The notes: generated by a model not told the origin, from the sequence alone. A DNA stretch of 64,000 nucleotides from Moritella sp. F3 (GCF_015082335.1 NZ_BLRL01000001.1:674219-738218), one strand, 5' to 3'. Counted from the first letter of the stretch, positions 19,140-28,573 are shown. Translations and numbers: made by a program.

Positions 19140-19430
19140 CACTTTTACTCGATTAGGCAAAATACATATATAGCAAGAAACCAAGGTCTGAGTAAAATAA
19201 TATTAGTGATTAGTTCGAAACCCGTCACTTATTATTCAAATTCAGGAAAAGCAACTAACCTTAATAATAAGCTAAACTATGGATAAAACTAATAAAAATA
19301 GATAACCAATTCTATTCAGATAGGTATAATCGCAATTCGCCTTTTTACCTCGTATACCCTATTTACATGGCTAAATTGGCTCTTAATTTTACCCGCAATA
19401 CGATTATTTAAAAAGTTTAAGGACGACACA

Positions 19431-20285
19431 ATGGACGAGACTGGATTACAAGAAGACCTACAGAAAGAATTCGAGCAGCTACAGAATGTGTACACCATGC
19501 TAACGGAATTTGTGGTGCAATACAGTTTCCAAATCTTTGGTGCTATGGTTATTTTTATCATCGGCTTATGGGTGGCCGGTAAAGTACAACGCTTCATTTC
19601 AGCGCTATGTATAAAGCACGATGTTGATGTTACCTTAAGCGGATTTATTTCCAATGTAGTGCGTCTACTCGTCATCATGATGGTCGCGGTGATCGCTCTG
19701 GGTAAACTCGGGATCAGTGTGGCACCGTTTATCGCCGCTGTTGGTGCTTTGGCACTGGGTGCTGGCTTAGCCTTACAAGGCATGTTGTCAAACTATGCCG
19801 CTGGCGTGACCATTATTCTGACTCGTCCGTTTGTAGTGGGTGATACGGTCAAGATCCAAGGTGTGATTGGCGTGGTTAAGGTTATCACTCTGGGCATGAC
19901 GATTCTAACTAATGAAGACGGTGACGAGATCAGTATTCCGAACAAGCACATTGTTGGTGAAGTACTGCATAACTCTTTCGAGTATATGTTAGTGGAATCG
20001 ACTATCGGCATTAGTTATGACGACAATCCTGAACAGGCAGTAGCCACGTTGGCTGTAGCGCTGGCGGATATCGATGAAATCGCGACAGAGCCAGCGGCAC
20101 AAATCGGCATTGAAGCCTTTGGCGATAGCTCAATTAATTTGGGTGTGCGTTTTTGGGTACCAACCAAGAACTATTATGAAGTGAAGTACGCGGCGAACTT
20201 AAAGATGTTTCAGGCATTGAAACAAGATGGCATTACCATACCCTTTCCACAACGTGAAGTTCGGTTATTGTCAGACACGGTTTAG
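19431..20285 (+). CDS. mscS: Small-conductance mechanosensitive channel MscS
   Basis: A 284-residue MscS-type channel that releases solutes on hypo-osmotic shock. Three membrane helices are seen (about 28-55, 67-90, 95-125). The pore-lining third helix is rich in Ala and Gly (VGALALGAGLALQGMLSNYAAG). The beta domain follows with RPFVVGDTVKIQG, a family hallmark, then TNEDGDEISIPNKHIVGEV, and a C-terminal alpha/beta domain. Length is close to E. coli MscS (286). AAGGA lies 8 bp before the ATG. It ends near a strong bidirectional terminator. Confidence 0.92.
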   Translation: MDETGLQEDLQKEFEQLQNVYTMLTEFVVQYSFQIFGAMVIFIIGLWVAGKVQRFISALCIKHDVDVTLSGFISNVVRLLVIMMVAVIALGKLGISVAPFIAAVGALALGAGLALQGMLSNYAAGVTIILTRPFVVGDTVKIQGVIGVVKVITLGMTILTNEDGDEISIPNKHIVGEVLHNSFEYMLVESTIGISYDDNPEQAVATLAVALADIDEIATEPAAQIGIEAFGDSSINLGVRFWVPTKNYYEVKYAANLKMFQALKQDGITIPFPQREVRLLSDTV

Positions 20286-20351
20286 GCACAAATAACGCTG
20301 AAACTACACAGTAACGTAAAGTGTATAAGAATACTTTTATGAACAAACAAT

Positions 20352-20375
20352 AAAGCTCAGCACAGGCTGAGCTTT
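20352..20375. terminator. Bidirectional terminator between mscS and amtB
   Basis: AAAGCTCAG (20352-20360) pairs perfectly with CTGAGCTTT (20367-20375) across a six-base loop. ATTTTCC follows on the plus strand, and an A-rich tract precedes it, giving T's for the minus strand. It sits between the convergent ends of mscS and amtB. Confidence 0.8.
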
Positions 20376-20397
20376 ATTTTCCAAAGATTCAATCGAT

Positions 20398-21630
20398 TTA
20401 TTTAGCCGATATAAACTCAGGGTAAGCATCAATACCGCAATCCGCTATATCCATACCTAGCATTTCGTCTTCTTCAGTCACTCGAATACCCATGGTGGCT
20501 TTAAGCACTGCCCACACAAGGATACTTGCACCAAACACCCAAGCAAAGATTATAGCAGCACCAAATAACTGAGCAGAGAATGTCGCATCACCATTACTAA
20601 ATGGAACAACCATTAAACCAAATAACCCACACACACCGTGTACAGAAATAGCGCCTACAGGATCATCAATCTTCACTTTATCCAGAGCCACAATACTAAG
20701 CACAACCAATACTCCGCCTAAGGCACCTAGCAATGTCGCAAATGCTGGCGCTGGACTCAGAGGATCAGCTGTAATGGTGACAAGACCTGCCAGAGCCCCA
20801 TTAAGCACCATGGTTAAATCGACTTTACCCCACATTAACTTAGTCACAATCAAGGCCGAAACCGCACCACCCGCCGCTGCCGCATTGGTATTCAGAAAGA
20901 TAAGACCAACCGCAGTGGCATTTTCAGCATCAGAAATTAATAACTGTGAGCCACCATTAAAGCCAAACCACCCCATCCATAAAATGAATGTACCTAATGT
21001 TGCAAGTGGCATATTTGAACCTGGAATGGGGTGTACCTCACCATTCTTACCATATTTACCCTTACGTGCACCGAGTAATAATACGCCTGCTAATGCAGCT
21101 GATGCGCCCGCCATGTGAACAATACCAGACCCTGCAAAATCAGAGAAACCAGCTTCAGATAAGAAACCACCACCCCAAGTCCAATAGCCTTCAATAGGAT
21201 AAATAACCGCGGTTAACACCACCGCAAAAGCAAGAAAGGCCCATAACTTCATCCGTTCAGCCACAGCACCAGATACGATAGACATTGCTGTTGCCACAAA
21301 TACAACTTGGAAAAAGAAGTCTGATTCAAGTGAATGGTCAGCACCTTCAGCCTGCGTACCAATTAATAAACCAAGTGACGGGATAATCCCCCCCTCAGTA
21401 TTATCGACGTACATAATGTTATAACCAACCAGTAAGAACATGATGCATGCAATGGAATAGAGTACGATGTTCTTAGTCAAAATTTCGGTGGTATTTTTAG
21501 AGCGTACGAGCCCTGCTTCTAGCATGGAAAAACCTGCCGCCATCCACATCACGAGTACACCAGACATTAAAAAGTAAAACGTATCGAGTGCAAAGCGCAG
21601 CTCTGTCACTGTCGTTGTTAATTCTTGCAT
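20398..21630 (-). CDS. amtB: Ammonium transporter AmtB
   Basis: A 410-residue ammonium channel of the inner membrane with eleven hydrophobic helices. The pore histidine pair is visible in GSGIVHMAGASAALAG and GAISVHGVCGLFG, and other family blocks (AAGFSMLEAGLVRSKN, WTWGGGFL, LGTFILWMGWFGFNGGS) are intact. It lies 11 bp after glnK on the same strand, the classical glnK-amtB operon, where GlnK blocks AmtB when nitrogen is plentiful. The operon is likely under NtrC and sigma-54 control through the sites upstream of glnK. Confidence 0.95.
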   Translation of the reverse strand: MQELTTTVTELRFALDTFYFLMSGVLVMWMAAGFSMLEAGLVRSKNTTEILTKNIVLYSIACIMFLLVGYNIMYVDNTEGGIIPSLGLLIGTQAEGADHSLESDFFFQVVFVATAMSIVSGAVAERMKLWAFLAFAVVLTAVIYPIEGYWTWGGGFLSEAGFSDFAGSGIVHMAGASAALAGVLLLGARKGKYGKNGEVHPIPGSNMPLATLGTFILWMGWFGFNGGSQLLISDAENATAVGLIFLNTNAAAAGGAVSALIVTKLMWGKVDLTMVLNGALAGLVTITADPLSPAPAFATLLGALGGVLVVLSIVALDKVKIDDPVGAISVHGVCGLFGLMVVPFSNGDATFSAQLFGAAIIFAWVFGASILVWAVLKATMGIRVTEEDEMLGMDIADCGIDAYPEFISAK

Positions 21631-21641
21631 ATATATTTCCT

Positions 21642-21980
21642 CTAGATCGCTTCTGAATCCATTTCACCAGTACGAATACGCACAACTTGTGTTAAGTCGT
21701 AAACAAAGATCTTTCCGTCACCAATTTTGCCTGTGTAAGCCGCATTTTTGATCGCTTCAATGACCCGTTCAACATTGTCTGCTTGCGTTGCAATCTCCAA
21801 TTTAATTTTTGGTAAGAAATCAACTTGGTATTCAGCACCACGATATAGTTCTGTATGACCTTTTTGACGACCTAGACCTTTAACCTCAGTCGCGGTTAAT
21901 CCTTCAACTCCGATCTCAGCGACAGCTTTACGAACATCAACGAGTTTAAATGGTTTAATAATTGCGCTTATTAGTTTCAT
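21642..21980 (-). CDS. glnK: Nitrogen regulatory PII protein GlnK
   Basis: A 112-residue PII trimer protein, full length. It starts MKLISAIIKPFKLVDVR, has the T-loop (GLGRQKGHTELYRGAEYQVDF split around the uridylylation tyrosine Y51), the TGKIGDGKIFV ATP/2-oxoglutarate loop and the RIRTGE C-terminal block. It senses energy and 2-oxoglutarate and controls AmtB. The glnK name over glnB follows from the adjacent amtB gene. Candidate NtrC and sigma-54 sites lie upstream. Confidence 0.95.
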   Translation of the reverse strand: MKLISAIIKPFKLVDVRKAVAEIGVEGLTATEVKGLGRQKGHTELYRGAEYQVDFLPKIKLEIATQADNVERVIEAIKNAAYTGKIGDGKIFVYDLTQVVRIRTGEMDSEAI

Positions 21981-22027
21981 ATTAATCCTCTAGCATCTAC
22001 GTTTAACATCTATATATTTAACTTTAA

Positions 22028-22043
22028 TCCAACATCTATGCCA
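22028..22043 (-). promoter_or_regulatory. Candidate sigma-54 promoter for glnK-amtB
   Basis: On the minus strand the sequence reads TGGCAT-N5-TTGGA, against the sigma-54 consensus TGGCAC-N5-TTGCW. The -24 GG is intact with correct spacing, while the -12 GC is GG, so the match is imperfect. Transcription would start about 35 bp before the glnK ATG. Two NtrC-like sites upstream support it. Confidence 0.4.
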
Positions 22044-22105
22044 AAAATAATAACAACTATATTTCAACAACTTAGATTTAAACGGTTCGCCACTCCTGAG
22101 TCGAT

Positions 22106-22151
22106 TAACCAAAGTAGTGCAATCTAATGTCGATTTACACCAAACTAGTGC
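22106..22151. promoter_or_regulatory. Two NtrC-like enhancer sites
   Basis: Two 15-bp words, TAACCAAAGTAGTGC (22106-22120) and ACACCAAACTAGTGC (22137-22151), resemble the NtrC half-site layout GCAC-N7-GTGC with an intact right arm. They are 31 bp apart, about three helical turns. They lie 125-170 bp upstream of glnK and 65-110 bp upstream of its candidate sigma-54 promoter, as expected for an NtrC enhancer. Confidence 0.5.
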
Positions 22152-22250
22152 GGCGATTCAGATATTAAACGCGCACGACTTAGACAGCCTATTGCATCAG
22201 TCTTTTTTTTAGCCACTTTATCCCCGTAGTTTACATTAAAACAGCTATTG

Positions 22251-22278
22251 GTTATCATTCGCATTTCCATTCTCATGT
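22251..22278 (+). promoter_or_regulatory. Fur-like operator upstream of the siderophore ABC genes
   Basis: A run of hexamer-like steps (TTATCAT, TCGCAT, TTCCAT, TCTCAT) lies just upstream of the ABC ATPase start. This resembles the repeated NAT-rich hexamers of Fur boxes and sits where a repressor would block the promoter. It is a moderate match, supported by the iron-uptake function of the genes. Confidence 0.45.
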
Positions 22279-22287
22279 TTATGTATT

Positions 22288-23064
22288 ATGACTCTCAAAA
22301 TCGATAACGTCAGCTTTGCCTATCAAGCTGAACGTAAAATATTAGATGCTATCTCACTGACTTTTGAATCTGGAAAATTCTATGTAATCATAGGTCAAAA
22401 TGGCTGTGGTAAAAGTACCCTATTCAATTTGATCATGCGTCACTTACCCTTATCATCAGGGCAGATCAGTATTAACGGCAAAGACCTACAGCAACTTTCC
22501 TTTAAAGAACAAGCACAGAGCATTTCAGTATTATCGCAGTCCATGCCATTACCGGAATTCATGACGGTTGCTGATATGGTGATGCAAGGGCGTTTTTGTT
22601 ATCAAGGTTTTTTCTCTCGGTTCAGTGCTGAAGATCGCGCAATAGCTCAGCATGCGATGCAAAAAATGCAACTCACAGAACTGGCAAATAAACGCTTATC
22701 GGCACTGTCTGGTGGTCAGCAACAACGCGCTAGAATGGCCATGTTACTCACCCAGAAAACCGACATAGTATTGCTGGATGAACCCACCACGCACTTAGAC
22801 TTAAAGCATCAATACATGCTGTTAGACCTAGGTCGAGAACTTGCTGAACAAGGTAAAACAGTGATTGCTATCTTGCATGATATGACTCAAGCAGCGTTAT
22901 ATGCTGATCACGTGATAGTGCTTTCCGAGCAAAAAGTATATGCACAAGGTCCAGCGCAATCAGTGATCACCGATACGATGATGCAGCATGTTTTTCATGT
23001 AAACACCTCACGAGTGGGTAACGAAAAGGTAGGTCTCCATGTTCCAACGTACCTTATTGCCTAA
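22288..23064 (+). CDS. Ferric-siderophore ABC transporter ATP-binding protein (FecE/FhuC-like)
   Basis: A 258-residue ABC ATPase. Walker A (GQNGCGKST) is at residues 36-44, the signature LSGGQQQRA starts at L140, and Walker B (IVLLDEPTTHLDL) has D164/E165, followed by the switch histidine in AILHDMTQA. These are standard FecE/FhuC features. It powers import of a ferric chelate through the two permeases encoded next. The following permease start overlaps its end by 26 bp, which indicates translational coupling. The ATG at 22288 is used; an in-frame ATG further upstream is not required. Confidence 0.92.
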   Translation: MTLKIDNVSFAYQAERKILDAISLTFESGKFYVIIGQNGCGKSTLFNLIMRHLPLSSGQISINGKDLQQLSFKEQAQSISVLSQSMPLPEFMTVADMVMQGRFCYQGFFSRFSAEDRAIAQHAMQKMQLTELANKRLSALSGGQQQRARMAMLLTQKTDIVLLDEPTTHLDLKHQYMLLDLGRELAEQGKTVIAILHDMTQAALYADHVIVLSEQKVYAQGPAQSVITDTMMQHVFHVNTSRVGNEKVGLHVPTYLIA

Positions 23065-24115
23065 TTCTGCACCTAACTCTTCACCTCGTTCATTATTGCG
23101 TATATTGCCCAGCTATCGTTTCCTCGGAGCAGTATTATTATTGACGCTGACCTTGTTATTGGTGGCATTAACTCACATCAGTATTGGTGCTCGATCGATA
23201 GCTTGGGCAGATATTTTTCAAGCCATTTTCGCTTTTGACAGCCAACAATTTGTACACCACATAGTGATCAAACAAAGACTACCACGTCTGATCGTCGCAC
23301 TGGGGTGTGGCGCAATGTTAGGTCTTGCCGGTTTTAGTGCTCAAAAAATGTTTCAGAATCCACTCGTATCATCTTCTACGCTTGGGGTTAGTAGTGGTGC
23401 GGTATTTTTCAGTTTGTGTGCCATCTATTTCTTTAATGTATCTGAGAATGATATTTTTATTCCGGCTTTTCTCGGAGCCTCAGTTGCTGGACTTTTTACC
23501 CTGTCGATGACAGAAATGATGAACCGCTCGAGTATTTCTAAAAACTTACATATTGTGTTAGCAGGCAGTCTTGTGTCGATGCTGTTTTCCTCACTAAGCA
23601 GCTTTTTAATGCAACTAGACCCACTACGTTTTGCCAATGTTCAGGACTGGTTGTTGGGTGATATTAGCCCCGCCGATTTCAGCGATTTCAGTCGGGTTTA
23701 TCCTCTGGCACTATTGGCGATTGGGGTGTTGTTATGTCAGGGCCGATCGTTAGACGTGATGATCATGGGCGAAAAGCAGGCGCACAGTGCCGGGGTGAAT
23801 GTCACTCGCACCCGTAACATCACCTTGCTGTGTATTTTTTTACTGGCTTCGTTAGTTGTTTCGATTGTCGGTCCTATCGGTTTTATTGGCCTAGTCGTAC
23901 CGCATATCAGTAAGCTTTTTGTTAGCGAGGTGGGTAATAAAGGCGCTTGGTTATCTATGCTCATCGGCGGTTTATTACTGAGTCTATCGGATTTACTTGC
24001 CCGTATCGTTATTGCTCCCAAAGTATTGATTGTCGGTGGCGTCAGCGCATCTATCGGCAGTATCTTCTTTTTATGTTTACTGTACTTTATGGTTCGGGAT
24101 AAACGCATTTCATGA
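23039..24115 (+). CDS. Ferric-siderophore ABC transporter permease 1 (FecCD family)
   Basis: A 358-residue inner-membrane permease with nine or ten hydrophobic helices. It carries the FecCD hallmarks RLPRLIVALGCGAMLGLAG, NPLVSSSTLGVSSGA and GPIGFIGLVVPHISK, the last being the segment that docks the ATPase. The ATG at 23039 overlaps the ATPase gene by 26 bp and has an AGGTAGG ribosome site inside that gene. It overlaps the second permease by 4 bp (ATGA). The N-terminal 30 residues are Ser/Pro-rich and cytosolic. It pairs with the second permease to form the channel. Confidence 0.9.
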   Translation: MFQRTLLPNSAPNSSPRSLLRILPSYRFLGAVLLLTLTLLLVALTHISIGARSIAWADIFQAIFAFDSQQFVHHIVIKQRLPRLIVALGCGAMLGLAGFSAQKMFQNPLVSSSTLGVSSGAVFFSLCAIYFFNVSENDIFIPAFLGASVAGLFTLSMTEMMNRSSISKNLHIVLAGSLVSMLFSSLSSFLMQLDPLRFANVQDWLLGDISPADFSDFSRVYPLALLAIGVLLCQGRSLDVMIMGEKQAHSAGVNVTRTRNITLLCIFLLASLVVSIVGPIGFIGLVVPHISKLFVSEVGNKGAWLSMLIGGLLLSLSDLLARIVIAPKVLIVGGVSASIGSIFFLCLLYFMVRDKRIS

Positions 24116-25158
24116 ATATATTTAACGATCAAAATGTGATCATTACCCCCTTGAAAGGGATCAGCTTACCCGTTTATAAACGCACATTCTGGGTACTTTG
24201 TGCATTAGTCGCATTGTTGAGTTTGAGTTTTATTTGCAGTCTTAAATTAGGCTCGGTCAGTGTTTCTTGGGCAGATGTGTACGCAGTTGTGGGTTTTGAT
24301 GTAACGCTTAATGACGCCACATCAACTATCTATGAGCTGCGATTGCCTCGAATCATGGGGGCGATTGCTGCAGGTGCATTGATGGCATTATCGGGTTATT
24401 TATTACAGACTGCCGCGCGCAATGCCCTGGCAGATCCAGGTGTATTAGGGCTATCTGACGGCGCCGCGCTGTCAGTCATTGTGCTGTATGTCATTTTTTC
24501 ACAGGTGTCATTAACAGCGAGTATTATTGCCAGTTTCTTGGGGGTATTCGTTACCGCACTCGTGGTGCTCTGGTTTGTCCATAAAAATATGAATGGTACC
24601 TTTATCGTATTAGTCGGTATTGCTGTGGGCGCGGTTATGTCTGCATTCAGCGATATACTTTTATCGTCTGTTTCGATCGAAGATATGGCTTTCCTCATGG
24701 CTTTTTTATCTGGTAGCTTTGTCTCTTTAGATCTGGCTAGCGCTAGCTTTTTAAGCGCTTGGATGACAGTCATTATCGCGGTGTTTTTGTTGTTAAGCCG
24801 TTATATTAATCCACTCAATTTTGGCTATCTACATGCTATGTCCTTAGGTGTTGATGCCAAAAAATATTACATCTTTATTATTATACTCGCAGTATTTGCG
24901 ATGGCTCCTGTGATTGCGCTGGTTGGATCTATCGGTTTTATTGGCCTGATTGCTACTTTTTTAGCAAAAAATATTATTGGTTATCGCGGTACCGAGTTAG
25001 GTATTGTCAGCATGCTATTAGGAGCAATCATGACGCTCTGGGCAGACACGCTTGGACGGACACTATTTGCTCCAATCATGATTAATGCTGGTGTATTCAT
25101 CGCGTTAATCGGTGCGTTATTTTTTATTATAATGACGCGTTACATTGTTAGGCAGTAG
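24112..25158 (+). CDS. Ferric-siderophore ABC transporter permease 2 (FecCD family)
   Basis: A 348-residue FecCD permease with about ten hydrophobic helices. Motifs include LRLPRIMGAIAAGALMALSG, NALADPGVLGLSDGA and VGSIGFIGLIATFLAKN. In the last segment the usual VPH is replaced by ATF, an unusual change at the ATPase-facing loop. It is translationally coupled to the first permease (ATGA overlap) and lies 20 bp before the substrate-binding protein gene. The two permeases are related but clearly different in sequence, as in heterodimeric FecC/FecD-type pairs. Confidence 0.9.
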   Translation: MNIFNDQNVIITPLKGISLPVYKRTFWVLCALVALLSLSFICSLKLGSVSVSWADVYAVVGFDVTLNDATSTIYELRLPRIMGAIAAGALMALSGYLLQTAARNALADPGVLGLSDGAALSVIVLYVIFSQVSLTASIIASFLGVFVTALVVLWFVHKNMNGTFIVLVGIAVGAVMSAFSDILLSSVSIEDMAFLMAFLSGSFVSLDLASASFLSAWMTVIIAVFLLLSRYINPLNFGYLHAMSLGVDAKKYYIFIIILAVFAMAPVIALVGSIGFIGLIATFLAKNIIGYRGTELGIVSMLLGAIMTLWADTLGRTLFAPIMINAGVFIALIGALFFIIMTRYIVRQ

Positions 25159-25178
25159 CCTCAACACTATTTAGGATA

Positions 25179-26150
25179 ATGATGAAACTATTAACATTTG
25201 TGCAAGGCGCGTTATTGCTTAGCTTATCGCTACAATCAATTGCTAGCGAAACCATGATGATCACAGATCATGCGGGTAACAAGGTCGAGATATTAACACA
25301 GCCTAAACGTATTGCATCACTGCATGTAATGTCGGCGACCTCTATTTTGTTAGATGTCGATGCGCCGATAGTGGGCACATCAACTTATATTAAATTACCA
25401 GAAAATAGGCCCTATATTCGCGGCGGTGAAGAAGTCTTTGGTATCAAGTTTGCTGATACGGGTTACTTCAACTACGGCAATAAAGGCAGTGATATTGAAC
25501 AGATCAAAGCATCAAAACCAGACTTGATCATCGGTACGGTCAAATATCAAAAAAAACTCTTTGATAAACTATCTAAAATTGCGCCAACCGTTTTGATTCA
25601 GCGTTATACACCGAATATTTTTGATGCTTACCGTGATGTCGCCACCTGGGTTGGTAAAAAAGATGTGTTCAAACAGAATTATAGCGACTACCAACAAAAA
25701 ATAGCTCGCTTCAAAGTTAAATACGCTGATGAATTAGCGGGTAAAACATTTATCTATGCGGTACCGAGTAAAGGTCAAGCAGAAATTAAGATCCGACAAA
25801 ACTCGGGCGTTATCACCCAGGTATTATTTGATTTAGGCTTAACCCGACCACCATTTTTAAAAGATACTTTTGCCGCTGAGGATGCGGGTGCAGAAGTAAG
25901 CTCGGAACTGATTGAATCATTAGATGCTGATTGGTTTTTTAGTACTTACACATCGCAGTCAGACGCAGGCCCACAATCGATAGACGCGGGTTTTGATGAT
26001 GTAGCACCCGGCTGGCAATTTGCTTTAACAGCTTATCAGAACAACCAGTTTATCCGCTTAAATCGAGAGCAAGCGTATACGCCGACGTTTGTTTCTGCTG
26101 ATTATGTTTTAGCTGCATTGGAGCAACAGATTTTAAAAAATAGAAAATAG
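25179..26150 (+). CDS. Ferric-siderophore periplasmic substrate-binding protein
   Basis: A 323-residue class III binding protein (FepB/FecB/FhuD-like). A signal peptide (about 1-23, ending IASE) precedes the domain opening MITDHAGNKVEI and PKRIASLH. ASKPDLIIGTVKYQ and the long central helix DVFKQNYSDYQQKIARFKVK are typical. Start is one of two adjacent ATGs near 25179, after AGGATAATG. It delivers ferric siderophore from the outer-membrane receptor to the permeases. Ligand type is not readable, and no siderophore synthesis genes lie in the window. Confidence 0.9.
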   Translation: MMKLLTFVQGALLLSLSLQSIASETMMITDHAGNKVEILTQPKRIASLHVMSATSILLDVDAPIVGTSTYIKLPENRPYIRGGEEVFGIKFADTGYFNYGNKGSDIEQIKASKPDLIIGTVKYQKKLFDKLSKIAPTVLIQRYTPNIFDAYRDVATWVGKKDVFKQNYSDYQQKIARFKVKYADELAGKTFIYAVPSKGQAEIKIRQNSGVITQVLFDLGLTRPPFLKDTFAAEDAGAEVSSELIESLDADWFFSTYTSQSDAGPQSIDAGFDDVAPGWQFALTAYQNNQFIRLNREQAYTPTFVSADYVLAALEQQILKNRK

Positions 26151-26301
26151 GAAAGATGGGGTCGAGACGGCCCTGTCCTTTTCTCCACTACTTTTCGTTT
26201 TACTCACTGCTTTTCATTAATAGTGAACATTTAAAAGTTCCCCATTAATTGGTATTTTTATCATTTAACTCCCTCCTTGCTTAGAATCCATACAGCTAAA
26301 C

Positions 26302-26352
26302 TTGACATGTATACACATTTTTATAAAATACGCGCAAATAAGAATGATTCCC
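26302..26352 (+). promoter_or_regulatory. Promoter and Fur-like site for the TonB-dependent receptor
   Basis: A -35 TTGACA (26302-26307) and -10 TAAAAT (26324-26329) are spaced by 16 bp. A Fur-like stretch (AAATAAGAATGATTCCC, about 26334-26350) covers the expected transcription start. The receptor ATG follows at 26450, giving a leader of about 110 nt. The remainder of the 26151-26449 gap shows no gene. Confidence 0.55.
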
Positions 26353-26449
26353 ACTTTGATTTAGATTTGGGTTGATTACACTTCCATGCAAAATATGTTA
26401 GCGATTAATATATTCAATCGATGTATTAAGCTACAAAGGTTTTATTTAC

Positions 26450-28552
26450 ATGCACACTAAAGTCAAATTTATATCTGCCGTTATTGCGACAATCCTTTAT
26501 TCACAATCAAGTCTAGCCCAGACAACGCCTACGACGAGCATAGAAACTCCCCCAGCTGATAGTACTGAAACGATGACAGTGATTGGGTATCAGCAGCACT
26601 ATAAAATCGATCAGGCACATGCCGCAATGCGCTCGGACGTCTCCTTGTTAGAAACACCGCAAATGGTAACCGTGATCCCAGCAGAGGTATTAGAAGATCA
26701 GCTAGCCGTGACTTTAGGCGATGCATTAAGAAATGACGCTAGTGTTTCACTAGGTCGAGTAACATCGGATCGAGAACGCTTTAGCTTGCGTGGTTTTAGC
26801 TTGGAAGAAAATACTAATATCCTAAAAGATGGACATCAACACTTTGCTAAATACCGGATGCCAATGGCATTAATCGATAATGTTGAGGTATTAAAAGGAC
26901 CATCAAGTTTATTATACGGTCAGTCAACACCCGGCGGCATCGTTAACTTAGTAACTAAAAAACCATCAAGTGAAAGTTCGGTGAAATTTGCTATTAAAGG
27001 CGATGATCACGGTTCATTCCGTAACTCTGTTGATGCGACTGGCAGCTTGAATGAGAATAAAACCATTCGTTACCGTGCCATTATCGAGCAGCAAAACAAT
27101 AATAGCTGGCGTGAATACCAAGACGGCAGCAACCTAGAAAGTGAATCAGTCGTTGGCAGTTTAGTGACTGAGTTTGATGTAACAGATGCTCTGACTATTG
27201 CCTTACATTACGATAAATTAGACGATGTTTCAGGTCAAGACAGTGGTGCCTTGGTTGATGATAATGGCAATGTGATCGGCGGTGATAACACTATTTGGGA
27301 TATGCCTTGGACTAAGATCGATGCCCAAAGTGAAAACTACGGTATTGATTTGACCTATCAAGTGAATTCATATTGGCAAGTTGCAACGGGCTATAATAAC
27401 CAGCATAACGAACGTGAACGTTGGGAAAGTAAACCGCAAACCAGTAAGTATGATCCCGCAGATGGCAGTTATGGAAACAAACCTTATAACAAGTTAGAAG
27501 ACTGGCAACAACAGTCATTCTATTTTGATCTGATGGGTTCGGTAACAACTGGCAGTATTAGTCATGAGCTATTAATGGGTGGTAACTACCTTGCGCATGA
27601 ATATACCTCGTTAAAAGTGAAGGATAAAAACAAGCTCGATGGCAATATTAATGCTGGCACTATTATTGACCAACCAGTATTAGATTATGCCGATGGTGAT
27701 GCAGAGAGCGAAGATTATAAATACTATGGTATTTATGTTCAGGACCTGGTTACTTTAAATGATCAATGGCAGGTATTAGCGGGCGTGCGTTATGATCGTC
27801 AGGATAAAACGGATGCCAATAACAATGCGGTATTACCGAAATTTGGCATCATTTATCACCCACAAGATAACGCATCTATCTATGCTAATTATAGCGAGAG
27901 CTTTGAACCTCAAGGTCGTGTTCTTGATGACGGACCTAGTGGTAATAATGGTATGGAGTTAGATCCAGTCAAAGGCAAGATATACGAGCTTGGCACTAAG
28001 TGGGAAGTTATGGATAACAGATTAGGTCTTAACGCGGCTATCTTTGATATTACTCGCAGTAATATTAAGCTAATTGAAGAGGCGAACGATGGTGACATTA
28101 CTACTCAGGGTGGAGAACAGCATCATCAGGGTGCTGAACTTAGCGCGATCGGTAAGGTTAACGCTAATTTATCTTTGATCACGTCTGTCATGTATCTTGA
28201 CGCTAAATATGCGGAACATAATGAGTTTGCGGGCAACCGTCCTGAAGATGTACCGGAATGGACTGCATCAATTTGGAGTAAATATGCATTCACTGAGCAG
28301 TTATCTGTAAATTTAGGTGCTTATTATGAAGGTGAGCGTTATGGCGATGCCAAGAACGAATTCTTAAAAGACAGTTATATTCGCATTGATACTGGGATTA
28401 ATTACCAGACATCAGTTGCCGGTAACGAGCTGCAACTTCGTCTTAATGTCGATAACCTGTTCGATACTGATTATCTTGGTGGCGGTGAAAATGGCGAGGT
28501 TAATGTGGGTGAACCCAGAACCTTTAAATTTGGCGTTAGCTATACGCTCTAA
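26450..28552 (+). CDS. TonB-dependent siderophore receptor
   Basis: A 700-residue outer-membrane receptor. The signal peptide is about residues 1-23 (SSLAQ), the TonB box reads ETMTVIG, and the plug domain (about 60-190) has LLETPQMVTVIPAEVL, RGFSLEENTNILKDG and GPSSLLYGQSTPGGIVNLVTKKP. The 22-strand barrel ends RTFKFGVSYTL, so the terminal residue is Leu rather than the usual Phe/Trp, although Y and F lie in the last strand. It imports a ferric siderophore that the upstream ABC system then carries across the inner membrane. It has its own promoter with a Fur-like site. The substrate class is not determined. Confidence 0.93.
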   Translation: MHTKVKFISAVIATILYSQSSLAQTTPTTSIETPPADSTETMTVIGYQQHYKIDQAHAAMRSDVSLLETPQMVTVIPAEVLEDQLAVTLGDALRNDASVSLGRVTSDRERFSLRGFSLEENTNILKDGHQHFAKYRMPMALIDNVEVLKGPSSLLYGQSTPGGIVNLVTKKPSSESSVKFAIKGDDHGSFRNSVDATGSLNENKTIRYRAIIEQQNNNSWREYQDGSNLESESVVGSLVTEFDVTDALTIALHYDKLDDVSGQDSGALVDDNGNVIGGDNTIWDMPWTKIDAQSENYGIDLTYQVNSYWQVATGYNNQHNERERWESKPQTSKYDPADGSYGNKPYNKLEDWQQQSFYFDLMGSVTTGSISHELLMGGNYLAHEYTSLKVKDKNKLDGNINAGTIIDQPVLDYADGDAESEDYKYYGIYVQDLVTLNDQWQVLAGVRYDRQDKTDANNNAVLPKFGIIYHPQDNASIYANYSESFEPQGRVLDDGPSGNNGMELDPVKGKIYELGTKWEVMDNRLGLNAAIFDITRSNIKLIEEANDGDITTQGGEQHHQGAELSAIGKVNANLSLITSVMYLDAKYAEHNEFAGNRPEDVPEWTASIWSKYAFTEQLSVNLGAYYEGERYGDAKNEFLKDSYIRIDTGINYQTSVAGNELQLRLNVDNLFDTDYLGGGENGEVNVGEPRTFKFGVSYTL

Positions 28553-28573
28553 CAGCTTTTCATCGTTCTAATT

